Source: Leptospira adleri (lineage in GTDB: Bacteria; Spirochaetota; Leptospiria; Leptospirales; Leptospiraceae). Taken from it: a stretch of DNA of 44,958 nucleotides. The stretch spans positions 1 through 44,958 of the forward strand of contig NZ_NPDU01000036.1 of the NCBI RefSeq assembly GCF_002811985.1, read 5' to 3'. The number at the start of each line of letters is the position of its first letter. Position 1 is the stretch's first letter. Both the position numbers and the translations under genes were made by a program. Positions 20,837 to 29,559 of this stretch are shown here, piece by piece. The notes under the pieces are model-generated. The model saw only the letters and a program-made list of their open reading frames with translations, was not told where the DNA came from and ran no database searches.

Positions 20837-22456
20837 TTGGATAAAGAATCCCTATACGACCATGAGAAGTATGAAAGTCTCATGCCTTCTTATCTGTATC
20901 TCAGAAACGAGGCGGACGCCACGGATCAAGAAGCGATTTTCTTAAACCCGAAGGAAATCGAACTCCTTTATCAAATCAGAAACCATACGACTCTGGAAGG
21001 TTTTTTTTCGGGGAAAATTTTGAAGGTCTGGAAGGACGAAGGATCCAAACCGATCTACGTGAACACCCTCAAAAAACTTTCGGACATGAACCTGATCTTC
21101 GCGTTTCCGGAATTCAAATTTCTTCCCGAGACGAGTCAGCTTACGATCTGCGTCTGTTTGATTTCGGAAAAACAATTCAAACCTTCCAATCGGGAAAACC
21201 TAAAAGAAATCTATTTGAATAGTCTCAGCAAATCCTCATTCGCGATTCAAAACTATATCTTAGGTTGCGAACCGTTTCAGATCAGCGAGCTGATTTCCAT
21301 TTTCGAATATCTGATTTCGGGAACGGCTTCCACATTTGTCAGAGATTCTTTCGATATCAAAAAATGGATCCATTCTTTTACTTTCAGCGAACTCCTGAAA
21401 GAGGAAACGATCAAAGATTCCATACAGATCATCTTCGAGACGATTCACGAGAACGAACATATCGCCGTAACAAAAACAACGGGGCTTTTTCACGTCGCCG
21501 ACGAACTTTCCGGAAAGGCTTTCGATATTCTCAAAAGTTATTATCTAAATCAATTTTCAAAACGTCTCAAGGAAAAATACCAGACCGCTTGGAATCTGAT
21601 CACGGAACATAGAAAAGAAATTGTAATCGACGTAAACTATTCCGGTTCGATTTCCAGTCTTGAGGAAAAATTCGTCTCCGAAGAATTGAAAATCATCGGC
21701 GAAAGTATAGGAAATCTCATTCCGGAAACGTTTAAGGATTTTCTAATTCTTGCGAATTACATCTCCCACAAACACGATCATCTAAAAAATTTAAGAGCGT
21801 CCGCGGAAGAATTAAAATCGATCAAAATGTTAAAGACGATGATGTCGATGAAAAGCGACGCACTTTCCCAGTTTGTTATGATCAACTTGGACGACGATAA
21901 GGAATTCTCCTACTCGATCGTTGATAATTTAAAAAGAGATCCGGACTGTATTTCCTGCGATTGGTATGAGAAGGGAAAAAAGATTTCCTGTATTTGTCAG
22001 AAAAAAGAGGACACGATTCTGAACCTCATACAAGCGATGACGGAAAAGTATTCCTTTAAAAAAGAACTTCTTCGAACGTTCTTATTCCTTTTGAAAAAGG
22101 AAAAAAGCGAACTTGCTGCCGCGTATAGAAAAAACGATTTTAAAGAAGCGGTCTTGAAACTGAAATACGTCTGTTATAAGGAAAACCTTTCTTGGTTTTC
22201 GAAAATTCTGAGTTTTTTGGGCGCCTTCGGTTTTCTGGAATCCGCCTTGGAACACGAAGAATCTCTGATTCAATTCGAACAACTTACGCGTGAAATCGCA
22301 TACAAGGAAAACAGAAAAAAATTATTGGATAAGATTCGCGCGGAATGGCTCATCGAAGCGGAGACGGATCCTTCCGTAACGGAGGTCGACGAAACTTCTT
22401 CCAAATCCGACTCCGATCGATCGGCGATTGCCGGGACCGCGCGAAAGGGAAAATAA
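20837..22456 (+). CDS. Hypothetical cytoplasmic protein, 539 aa, with a Cys cluster
   Basis: I do not recognise the family. The start is TTG at 20837 with GAGG 8 nt upstream. Residues about 35-95 (LNPKEIELLYQI to LSDMNLIF) look like a winged-helix or PatZ-type module. The middle is alpha-helical and charged. Around 375-395 comes a Cys-x2-Cys then Cys-x-Cys pair (CISC, CIC), a possible metal site. The tail is Asp/Ser-rich. There is no signal peptide or transmembrane segment. It is convergent with acyP, 1 nt between stops. A signalling or regulatory role is possible, but nothing in the sequence fixes it. Confidence 0.75.
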   Translation: MDKESLYDHEKYESLMPSYLYLRNEADATDQEAIFLNPKEIELLYQIRNHTTLEGFFSGKILKVWKDEGSKPIYVNTLKKLSDMNLIFAFPEFKFLPETSQLTICVCLISEKQFKPSNRENLKEIYLNSLSKSSFAIQNYILGCEPFQISELISIFEYLISGTASTFVRDSFDIKKWIHSFTFSELLKEETIKDSIQIIFETIHENEHIAVTKTTGLFHVADELSGKAFDILKSYYLNQFSKRLKEKYQTAWNLITEHRKEIVIDVNYSGSISSLEEKFVSEELKIIGESIGNLIPETFKDFLILANYISHKHDHLKNLRASAEELKSIKMLKTMMSMKSDALSQFVMINLDDDKEFSYSIVDNLKRDPDCISCDWYEKGKKISCICQKKEDTILNLIQAMTEKYSFKKELLRTFLFLLKKEKSELAAAYRKNDFKEAVLKLKYVCYKENLSWFSKILSFLGAFGFLESALEHEESLIQFEQLTREIAYKENRKKLLDKIRAEWLIEAETDPSVTEVDETSSKSDSDRSAIAGTARKGK

Positions 22457-22457
22457 A

Positions 22458-22745
22458 TTATTTTTTAATTTCGAAAGTTCTAAAGTTACCTTTCGCTTCT
22501 TCCCAGGCGATGACCGCTTCCTTCACTTCGGATCCTTTCGGTCCTCTTTGAATCGCTTTGTAAAGATCTTCGATAAAAATCTTATCGCCTTCCACCACGG
22601 TTTCGACTTCGCCTCCAGGAAGATTCTGAGTGAACCCGCTGAGTCTGCATTCTTGAGCTCGCTGAAGAATATAATAACGAAACCCGACTCCTTGTACTTT
22701 TCCTCGAATGAGAATTTTTGCCCTTACATTATTCTTAGATGCCAT
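22458..22745 (-). CDS. acyP: Acylphosphatase
   Basis: A 95-aa cytoplasmic enzyme that hydrolyses acyl phosphates such as acetyl phosphate or 1,3-bisphosphoglycerate. The phosphate loop and catalytic Arg23 are in [11 protein letters not shown], Asn41 in GFTQNLPGG positions the water, and GEVETVVEG follows as expected. The length is standard. Its ATG lies inside the globin gene, overlapping by 11 nt in another frame, so it is the last gene of a tightly packed rppH-globin-acyP operon. Confidence 0.95.
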   Translation of the reverse strand: MASKNNVRAKILIRGKVQGVGFRYYILQRAQECRLSGFTQNLPGGEVETVVEGDKIFIEDLYKAIQRGPKGSEVKEAVIAWEEAKGNFRTFEIKK

Positions 22746-23184
22746 TCGACTCCTCCGCCTTGCTCTCCAAATTCACCATCCATCCGGAAAAGTCTTTCAG
22801 AAAACTCCAAAGAATTTCCTTTTGTGCGGAATCCGCGTTCCAACCGTCGAGCGCTTTACGATAACAAGAAAGCCAAACCCTTCTCGCTTTCTCGTCGATC
22901 GGAAACGGAAGATGACGCGCTCTCATTCTGGGCGGACCGTAATTTTGAGAATAAAGGGGAGGACCGCCGGTCACTTGAATGAGAAAGTCCGCAGACTTGA
23001 TTTTGCTTTCTTCGACATTTTCGGGAAACATAAAAGCGATTGGGCTCTGCGGAATCTGATCGTAAAAATCGGAGACGAGTTTTCTAAGAGATGTTTCTCC
23101 CACCGCGTCAAATACGAGTTGAAGCCCCGGAACCGGCCCCGGAGGCCCTCCGGGCGGAACGTAAAAAGTTCTTTCTTCCATCAT
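22735..23184 (-). CDS. Truncated hemoglobin (group II-like)
   Basis: A 149-aa 2-on-2 globin. The B-helix Phe40-Tyr41 pair, the proximal His91 in RARHLPFPI, and Trp104 in the G helix ([12 protein letters not shown]) match bacterial group II globins that bind O2 or NO. The N-terminus begins with an unusual Gly/Pro run ([11 protein letters not shown]) before the first helix. The start ATG overlaps the rppH stop as ATGA, and the acyP start overlaps its 3' end. The setting suggests a housekeeping or stress role and not oxygen storage. Cytoplasmic. Confidence 0.9.
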   Translation of the reverse strand: MMEERTFYVPPGGPPGPVPGLQLVFDAVGETSLRKLVSDFYDQIPQSPIAFMFPENVEESKIKSADFLIQVTGGPPLYSQNYGPPRMRARHLPFPIDEKARRVWLSCYRKALDGWNADSAQKEILWSFLKDFSGWMVNLESKAEESNGI

Positions 23185-23669
23185 GATTGTGTTTTTGTAT
23201 TCTCCAAATAATTTCCGATCCGAGGACCGAAGTCCTTTACAATTTTATAATATACATCCTTTTTAAACGGAACGACGGTTTCCAAAGTGCTTTCAATGGG
23301 AATAAAACGAACCGATTCGAATTCTCTTTCATGAATATCCAGATCGCAATCCGCGGCTTCTCCGTCCCAGAAGATCAAATACCATTTTTGAAGTTGACCT
23401 CTGTATTTCTGAAGATGACGATTGAGAGGAAGATTATCCGGAAAATCGTAAGGGATCCAATCCGGATATTCGGAAACTACCTTTCCCGAATCGATCCCGA
23501 CTTCTTCGTACAATTCACGAAGGGCCGCGGTCCTAGGATCTTCGTCCTCGTCGATTCCTCCCTGGGGAAATTGCCAAGAACCGAGAAAATTGAGCCTTTC
23601 CCCGACCAGAACCTCTCCACGAGAATTGAAGACGACCATCCCTACGTTCTTTCTATACGGTTTTTCCAT
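23181..23669 (-). CDS. rppH: RNA pyrophosphohydrolase-like Nudix enzyme
   Basis: A Nudix hydrolase of the RppH/Ap4A hydrolase group, which removes pyrophosphate from 5'-triphosphorylated RNA or cleaves dinucleoside polyphosphates. The Nudix box starts [20 protein letters not shown] at 37-56 and is complete. [15 protein letters not shown] at the N-terminus and WQFPQGG are RppH hallmarks, and the length of 162 aa fits. I use ATG 23669 by homology; ATG 23693 is in frame, and GGAGG lies between the two, too far from the first and after the second, so the start is uncertain. It is first in an operon with globin and acyP. Confidence 0.9.
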   Translation of the reverse strand: MEKPYRKNVGMVVFNSRGEVLVGERLNFLGSWQFPQGGIDEDEDPRTAALRELYEEVGIDSGKVVSEYPDWIPYDFPDNLPLNRHLQKYRGQLQKWYLIFWDGEAADCDLDIHEREFESVRFIPIESTLETVVPFKKDVYYKIVKDFGPRIGNYLENTKTQS

Positions 23670-23693
23670 ACGAATAAGGTCCGTTCCTCCCAT

Positions 23694-24227
23694 ATAGAAG
23701 ACAAGAAGTTTTAAGGAATCATAAGACTAAGTTTATAAGTTATTGTTCCAAGAAGAATCTTCGCTTGCGCCGACTCGGAGATTATTAGACGGAAAACAAG
23801 AAGAACGACGACTTAAGTCCTATCCGAATTCTTCTTACTTTACGTTTTGTGAATATCTCATCCATCCGATCGGCGTGAACGACGGGTTCGTTTAATGTTT
23901 GATCTTCCGATTGGAGGAGCGGACGGTTTGTATAGGATTCTTTGCAAACTGCAACACACAGATACGAAAGTCGAAGAAACAAAAACATACGGATCGTTCG
24001 GTTATAAAAAGCGAAGCCGTCGGATTCTAAGATAGATTCCTTTACGACCAATCGGATGATATGTAAGAATAGAATCGGTTCCAAGGGCTTCTTTCGAATC
24101 AAAAGGTTTGATGAATCATAAGGTGAGTTTTGAAAAGGGCTCCAAGAATTCAGTTGCAAATTTTATACTCTCTTGGGAATGATACTCATAAGCCATCCTT
24201 TTCTTTTTAGGAGTTTGAGTCTCGAAA
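23694..24227. other. Intergenic region, possibly decayed coding DNA
   Basis: About 530 bp between divergent rppH and SET-domain genes. Minus-strand frames read like broken protein in short runs, such as MAYEYHSQESIKFATEF near 24150-24200 ended by TGA, then a further open piece. No start, ribosome site or family match supports an intact gene. I see no repeat shared with the rest of the window. Confidence 0.4.
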
Positions 24228-24659
<432 letters not shown>

Positions 24660-24662
24660 ATT

Positions 24663-25712
24663 CTACGCTTTCGCTGCCGCGTGTTTAAAGAAGAACGCAA
24701 AGCCGTTTAAGAGTTGAAAGATCGATGGAAGTGTTTTCAAAGTGATCCCGATATCTCCGTGAGAGATCAAAGGAGTCAGAACCAGCTTCGATCTGTTTGA
24801 AGGAAGATCCCTTTCCAATAATCTTTCCAAGATCAAAGAAGATTCGGAAGCCGGGACCACGTTATCCTCCACACCGTGAATGAGGGAAACGTGAGCTCTC
24901 AAATCTTCCAGTTTGTTGTAAACCTGAAGGTCTTGTAGAAAGGAGCGAAACGGTCCTGCGTTTTGAACGATACGATTCCAAATTTCCGATCGATAGTTGC
25001 GATCCTCTTTGAGTTTTCTAAAAATTTCGCGGTTTTCCGGTCGAATACTTTCCAATACTTTCGGAAGTTCGGGAGTTTCACGAAGAAAACTTCCGTCCAA
25101 AATGCTCGCGTGAAGCGCCTTTTTCACTTCTTCATTCTCACCGATTCCAAAATGAACGAAATTCCAGAGAAGAATCATTCTTCCGTATTCGTCCGATCCA
25201 TCCGCGGACATAAGATAGTCGAGAGTGGTCTGAACGTTTCCATAAGCGCCGATCGTGCAGATGGATTTTACCCTTTCTTCGATCGCCGGTGTAGCCGCCG
25301 CAATCAATCCCATACTCGCGGAAAAAGAAGGAGCGAACAAGGAGATACGACCGTCCGGACAATATTCTCGATTGGATGAAAGGTTGAGAATCAAGCCCTT
25401 TATCTTTTCGATGCTTTCCAAACGAATCTTAAACTCGCTGATCTCCTGCATCTGAGGAGAAAAAACCAAAAACCCGCAGGACGCCATTCCGCGACAAACC
25501 GCTTTGAAACGAGGATCCTGATTTCCAAGATAAGCCATTCCGTTGATCGCCAGAATCGCTCCCTTGTAGGACTTTCTTTTTTCAGGAAAGAATTTAAGAA
25601 TCCCTACGGTTTCGTTCTTAAGAGTGAGTTTGAATTCTTCTTCGAGAATTCCTTTTGTGGAATTGTTTTTCGTGTTGAGCGCAAATCGAAGAGCGGAAAA
25701 AAAATGATTCAT
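24663..25712 (-). CDS. Alpha/beta-hydrolase-fold protein
   Basis: A 349-aa cytoplasmic protein with an alpha/beta hydrolase core. The likely nucleophile is Ser131 in FAPSFSASMG, where small residues replace the Gly of GxSxG. The acid is in HGVEDNVVP and the base in LISHGD near the C-terminus; AINGMAYLG near residue 55 fits the oxyanion strand. No signal peptide is present. Esterase, lipase or peptidase activity cannot be told apart. It is transcribed away from the DUF1564 gene and converges on the SET gene. Confidence 0.82.
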   Translation of the reverse strand: MNHFFSALRFALNTKNNSTKGILEEEFKLTLKNETVGILKFFPEKRKSYKGAILAINGMAYLGNQDPRFKAVCRGMASCGFLVFSPQMQEISEFKIRLESIEKIKGLILNLSSNREYCPDGRISLFAPSFSASMGLIAAATPAIEERVKSICTIGAYGNVQTTLDYLMSADGSDEYGRMILLWNFVHFGIGENEEVKKALHASILDGSFLRETPELPKVLESIRPENREIFRKLKEDRNYRSEIWNRIVQNAGPFRSFLQDLQVYNKLEDLRAHVSLIHGVEDNVVPASESSLILERLLERDLPSNRSKLVLTPLISHGDIGITLKTLPSIFQLLNGFAFFFKHAAAKA

Positions 25713-25898
25713 AATAACTGTTTGGTCCTAATTTGAAAATTTGACAGATCTTTGTTGGATCTCAATTACGGAGAAGTTACAATTCAACTTTGAGGGGAGA
25801 ATCGGGTCTTTCCGTAATTCTTACAATACTTGTTGGATGAATTTTTGTGTCCATTTGATGCAAAATCGTAATTTTTTTTCTGAAAAATAAGATCTTCG

Positions 25899-25919
25899 AA
25901 AACGGAAGAGAACCGTTTT
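25899..25919 (+). promoter_or_regulatory. Hairpin or operator before DUF1564 gene, copy 1
   Basis: AAAACGG at 25899-25905 pairs with CCGTTTT at 25913-25919 around a purine-rich loop AAGAGAA, 4 nt before the ATG. The 3' arm and the bases up to ATG match those of the second DUF1564 gene, where the 5' arm changes to keep pairing. It could be an mRNA hairpin showing the ribosome site in its loop or a DNA palindrome bound by the gene product. Confidence 0.5.
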
Positions 25920-25923
25920 GAGT

Positions 25924-26430
25924 ATGAGGAAATCCGTATTTCAAAGCGAGTCAAAAATCATTTCTACGTTCGGAAAATTTCATTCCGAAGTGGAGACCTT
26001 TCTTATTCCGGAAGATTATCTCAAGAAATTGACGAAGGAGGAAAGAAAAGCTCTTCCTCAAAAGATAAGATTTCTGATTGGGCTTTATTCGAATCATATT
26101 TCTTCCATGAGGAGATTGAATTCGAAAGCCGGTAAAAGAAAATATCAAAGAAAGGTCGGCAAACTTAAGAGAGTCAATGTAAGAATGCAAACCGGGGATT
26201 GGCTCCTCTTGGGAACATTGGCGGAAGCGCACGGCGTCTCACGTTGTTTTCTTGTGAATTTTCTTTTGAACCTCGAGTCCTCGAAAACCGGTGTCTCGCC
26301 GAGGAAGTTTTCGGTGGGACAACCCACCCCCAGGGTCTACAGCTTTATCTGGCAATTAGAGCCGACCGCAAGGAGGATATCGCGTATTTTACGGCTCGAG
26401 AGGCCCGGCCTCGCAGCGCCGCCTACCTAA
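25924..26430 (+). CDS. DUF1564 family protein (copy 1)
   Basis: 168 aa from the ATG at 25924; alignment with copy 2 (42793-43341) from the first residue confirms this start over the TTG 6 nt earlier. DUF1564 is, as far as I know, a Leptospira-restricted and multi-copy family of unknown role. The shared core runs from GKLKRVNVRMQTGDW through LAEAHGVSRCFLVNFLL (about 80-118). Its layout of one strand, a helix, a turn and a second helix looks like a ribbon-helix-helix DNA-binding unit; that is my inference. The N-terminal part has the shared PExY and ERK positions. The last residues are coded by an unusually G+C-rich stretch. Confidence 0.88.
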   Translation: MRKSVFQSESKIISTFGKFHSEVETFLIPEDYLKKLTKEERKALPQKIRFLIGLYSNHISSMRRLNSKAGKRKYQRKVGKLKRVNVRMQTGDWLLLGTLAEAHGVSRCFLVNFLLNLESSKTGVSPRKFSVGQPTPRVYSFIWQLEPTARRISRILRLERPGLAAPPT

Positions 26431-26440
26431 AGCGCGGGCC
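26402..26440. terminator. G+C-rich inverted repeat spanning the DUF1564 stop
   Basis: GGCCCG at 26402-26407 and CGGGCC at 26435-26440 bracket a G+C-rich interior that can pair further. It covers the stop codon of DUF1564 copy 1 and lies between convergent genes. No T-run follows on either strand, so termination is possible but not typical. Confidence 0.3.
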
Positions 26441-26457
26441 CAATACATCAAAAAATT

Positions 26458-27243
26458 CTAATATGCTTTTTTCAGAAGTCTTCGCATATCCTTTGCGAAA
26501 TTCGTAAAAAGACCGTCAGCGCCCAGTTTCAAAAAACGTTTGATCTCACCGATTTCATTCACCGTATAAACGACGCACAAAAAATTCTTTACTTGGATCC
26601 GTTTCAGATTCTCTTCACTTGCATCCTCTTTGGAAGGATGAATGCTCCAAGCCTTGATCTTCTCCGCAAAAACGATAGCTTCTTCAACGCTCCCACTTTC
26701 GTCGCCGACCAAAACTCCGAGTTTGATCTTAGGATTTAGATTTCGGATTCTCTCCAGACATTCCCAAGAAAAAGAAGAGATCACGATTCTCTCTTCGATT
26801 TTATTCTTAAGAATCAGATCCAAAACTTTTTTTTCGATGGAATCCTCTCTCATCGGAAAATCCATCCCGGTCGACTTGATCTCAATGTTTAAATCCGTCT
26901 TAGATTTCCGAATCAAACGTAAGACGTCGCTTAAGAACGGAATTCTTTCCTTCTTAAATTTTTTAGAGAACCAAGAACCGGCGTCCAGTTCGTTTAATAT
27001 TTCCGATTCGAAATTTCGAACGTTGCCGACGAGTTTCGTAGTTCGATCCAGATCGTCGTCGTGGATGACGACAACTTCTCTATCTTCCGAAAGGGTCACA
27101 TCCAATTCGATCAGATCCGCCTTGGAATCGATCGCCTTTTGAAAAGCGATCATCGTATTCTCCGGAAAAGAACCGCTCAAACCTCTATGAGCAAAAACAA
27201 GAGGTCTCTTTAAATCCCTTCGATCTTTGATTTTTTCGATCAT
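26458..27243 (-). CDS. Glycerophosphodiester phosphodiesterase
   Basis: A 261-aa TIM-barrel enzyme of the GDPD family that splits glycerophosphodiesters to glycerol-3-phosphate and an alcohol, for phospholipid turnover. HRG at 19-21, PENT at 27-30, the metal ligands Glu47/Asp49 in ELDV, and HDDDLDRTT at 61-69 with His61 are all present; GADGLFTNF closes the barrel. There is no signal peptide, so it resembles cytoplasmic UgpQ and not periplasmic GlpQ. The OMP-like gene lies 18 nt upstream on the same strand, so they may be co-transcribed. Confidence 0.94.
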   Translation of the reverse strand: MIEKIKDRRDLKRPLVFAHRGLSGSFPENTMIAFQKAIDSKADLIELDVTLSEDREVVVIHDDDLDRTTKLVGNVRNFESEILNELDAGSWFSKKFKKERIPFLSDVLRLIRKSKTDLNIEIKSTGMDFPMREDSIEKKVLDLILKNKIEERIVISSFSWECLERIRNLNPKIKLGVLVGDESGSVEEAIVFAEKIKAWSIHPSKEDASEENLKRIQVKNFLCVVYTVNEIGEIKRFLKLGADGLFTNFAKDMRRLLKKAY

Positions 27244-27261
27244 GGAAAAATGTTCTCGGTA

Positions 27262-28071
27262 TTAAAAAGCGATTCCGACCGCAAGATCGAAACCGGCGTC
27301 GTAAACTTTACCGGCGTGATCGCGTTTCAATTCTTCTTTTCTAATCCAATAGTCTTCGATCGTCGCGGGACGATTTCCGTATTCTAAAGTATTTAGGGAA
27401 ACATTCTTATGATAACGGCCGAAGGTTCTCACGACGACTTCGAAACCGAAGAAGAATCCGGACTCGAACTGATGCCGAACGCCGATTCCAGTACCGGCAT
27501 AGTATCGAGGACCGTAATCGAAGTTAACCCTTTCGTTTCGATACGAACGCGGGCCGGTCGTATCGACGAATTGATCGTGTCTCGTGTTTCTTAAAAATTC
27601 TCCGCCGACTTGTATGGGAATATAAACGGAAGAATCGGCCAAAAAGTAATTGAGGAAGATTCCGCCGCCCGCGCTTTTAGATTCGCGATCCGATTGCCTT
27701 GCGACTCCGTAACCTAAGAAGTAAGAATAACCGGAATCAAAATCACCGTTCACGTTATTCGAGCTTTGATAGTATTGAATTCCGATCGTAACTTTTTCCC
27801 AAGCGTTCCAACCCAAAACTCCGGAACCGTAACTCGGAAAATAAATTCCGCCTAAGAAGAATTTCTTCTTCATTCTAATTTCCTTTTGAGAAAGAGAATT
27901 GTCTTTCGGTTTTCCGGTAATTTGAGAATCGTCGCTCTTCGAATCCGAACCTTGATTTTCGGAAGAATGTCCCGGAACAGGAACGATGTTTTGCGAAAAT
28001 AGATTCTTTTGAACAAATAAGAATACGCACAGGAAGATAACGGGAAGAATCATTCGATATTGTTTGCTCAT
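27262..28071 (-). CDS. Putative outer-membrane beta-barrel protein
   Basis: A 269-aa exported protein. The signal peptide covers about residues 1-26 (hydrophobic IFLCVFLFV, then NLFSQN). A Ser/Asp/Lys-rich linker (about 30-65) precedes a region of alternating hydrophobic and polar residues rich in Gly, Tyr and Phe (GIYFPSYGSGVLGW, GYSYFLGYGVARQ, YYAGTGIGVRHQF, FFFGFEVVVRTFGRY), ending in Phe as outer-membrane barrels do (GFDLAVGIAF). No named family is recognised. It is first of a pair with the GDPD gene. Confidence 0.7.
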   Translation of the reverse strand: MSKQYRMILPVIFLCVFLFVQKNLFSQNIVPVPGHSSENQGSDSKSDDSQITGKPKDNSLSQKEIRMKKKFFLGGIYFPSYGSGVLGWNAWEKVTIGIQYYQSSNNVNGDFDSGYSYFLGYGVARQSDRESKSAGGGIFLNYFLADSSVYIPIQVGGEFLRNTRHDQFVDTTGPRSYRNERVNFDYGPRYYAGTGIGVRHQFESGFFFGFEVVVRTFGRYHKNVSLNTLEYGNRPATIEDYWIRKEELKRDHAGKVYDAGFDLAVGIAF

Positions 28072-28135
28072 AGGTGAGAAAGTGTATCGAAACGGAAATG
28101 ATTGTCAAGAAAGGAAAGAAAGAAGAAAGGGTTCA

Positions 28136-28153
28136 GGCGGGTTTCATCCCGCC
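28136..28153 (-). terminator. Terminator of phasin-like gene 2
   Basis: GGCGGG at 28136-28141 and CCCGCC at 28148-28153 form a strong 6-bp stem 26 nt past the stop of the minus-strand phasin-like gene. On that strand it is followed by TGAACCCTTTCTTCTTTCTT, a pyrimidine-rich tail. Confidence 0.6.
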
Positions 28154-28178
28154 CGAGAGGGAAATGAGAACTCGATTC

Positions 28179-28562
<384 letters not shown>

Positions 28563-28590
28563 TCGATTTTTCTCCTTGAGATCGATTCTT

Positions 28591-28605
28591 TTGTGCATCG
28601 CACAA
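28591..28605. promoter_or_regulatory. Perfect palindrome TTGTGC-N3-GCACAA before phasin-like gene 2
   Basis: The 15-bp site TTGTGC-ATC-GCACAA lies 29 nt upstream of the ATG and contains TGC-N3-GCA at its centre. On the coding strand it shares TGCACAAAA with the site before phasin-like gene 1. It is a candidate PhaR-type operator. Confidence 0.5.
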
Positions 28606-28614
28606 TCCTTTTGT

Positions 28615-28629
28615 ATTGCGGCGCACAAT
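28615..28629. promoter_or_regulatory. Second TGC-N3-GCA site before phasin-like gene 2
   Basis: ATTGCGGCGCACAAT holds TGC-GGC-GCA, centred 23 bp (about two helical turns) from the neighbouring site, so two dimers could bind the same DNA face. Confidence 0.42.
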
Positions 28630-28829
28630 TTCCGTCAATCGAAAAAAGAAAAAATTCCATCAATTTAAGAATTTTTCGAACCTTCCTGCAAAATCCATAA
28701 ATGCCGGTGTACCGGCGCAACCTGCTACAAATTTCCTTCGAGAGAATTTGGAGCGAATTATATCCTGGGTTTCGGCTCTTCACGGTTTGATTTGACTATC
28801 TTCAAAAAGATTCTACGTTTTGGATTTCT

Positions 28830-29261
28830 ATGAAATTAATTTCCGTCCTTCTTTGCCTACTGCTCGCTGAATGCGGCCCCGCGTTTCTTCCCGAACCGAC
28901 AAACGAAAAAGTCACTCGGAAAGACTTGGTCGGTTCTTGGGAATACTTTGCGGATTATCAGAAAACAAGAATCGTTTTGGACTTAAAGGCAAACGGAACT
29001 TTTATTCAAACGATCGAACGCCCTTCGGATCCAAAACCTCAAATTCAAAGAGGAAGATGGGATCTCAAAGATTCTGAATTAAGGATCAAACTTTTAAAAA
29101 TAAATCCCGAGAACCGTTCCGGCCCTTGGATTTTGGATTGGGCACATTGGTGGATCGTAGAAAGCACAAAAGGTGGATCCAACTTCGCAATCTCCGGAGC
29201 GGCGGACGACAGTGATCCGGATAATTGTTTCGAATTCGATCGAATCCAATCGATCAAATGA
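28830..29261 (+). CDS. Small lipoprotein, lipocalin-like
   Basis: A 143-aa lipoprotein with a very short signal ([15 protein letters not shown], lipobox Cys15). The mature part has a GSWEYF motif (Gly-x-Trp after a first helix) and alternating strands ([32 protein letters not shown]), the pattern of lipocalin-like or META-type small barrels that appear in many Leptospira lipoproteins. Two Trp-rich strands ([13 protein letters not shown]) follow. Ligand unknown. It appears to be a single gene with an A+T-rich hairpin after it. Confidence 0.75.
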   Translation: MKLISVLLCLLLAECGPAFLPEPTNEKVTRKDLVGSWEYFADYQKTRIVLDLKANGTFIQTIERPSDPKPQIQRGRWDLKDSELRIKLLKINPENRSGPWILDWAHWWIVESTKGGSNFAISGAADDSDPDNCFEFDRIQSIK

Positions 29262-29282
29262 CGGAAAGAAATAGTTAGACGT

Positions 29283-29307
29283 GAAATTTATTTTGGAAAT
29301 AAATTTC
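29283..29307 (+). terminator. A+T-rich hairpin after the small lipoprotein gene
   Basis: GAAATTTATTT at 29283-29293 and AAATAAATTTC at 29297-29307 form a perfect 11-bp stem with a TGG loop, 22 nt past the stop. A run of five Ts begins 18 nt later (CTTTTTAAAA). It is a plausible terminator, though the stem is weak for lack of G-C pairs. Confidence 0.4.
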
Positions 29308-29526
29308 CTAAGTGAATTTGCTTTTTAAAAAAACGCAAACGTCCCCGGTTTTATAAAGAATGAAACGACTACGCTTTATCCGGAGAAACGACTACTCCAT
29401 AGAGTGTTGCTTCAACCTCAACCTTCCTCTCATTCAAGGCCCATTGAACACGTTATGACTTTGAAAACCGGGCAACAAGATTCTTAAAATCATAACGTTT
29501 CGAAAAATATCTAAGACGTTTATCCC

Positions 29527-29541
29527 GCTCGGCATCCGAGC
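29527..29541 (-). terminator. Short hairpin after the serine hydrolase gene
   Basis: GCTCGG-CAT-CCGAGC is a 6-bp perfect stem with a 3-nt loop, 19 nt past the stop of the minus-strand serine hydrolase gene. No T-run follows on that strand. The rest of 29308-29526 shows nothing I can name. Confidence 0.3.
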
Positions 29542-29559
29542 AATAGGATCGATTTTAAA

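Noticed and set aside
23785..24159. Minus-strand 124-codon frame between rppH and SET genes
   Set aside because: No ribosome site, odd composition and no motif; better seen as non-coding or decayed DNA.
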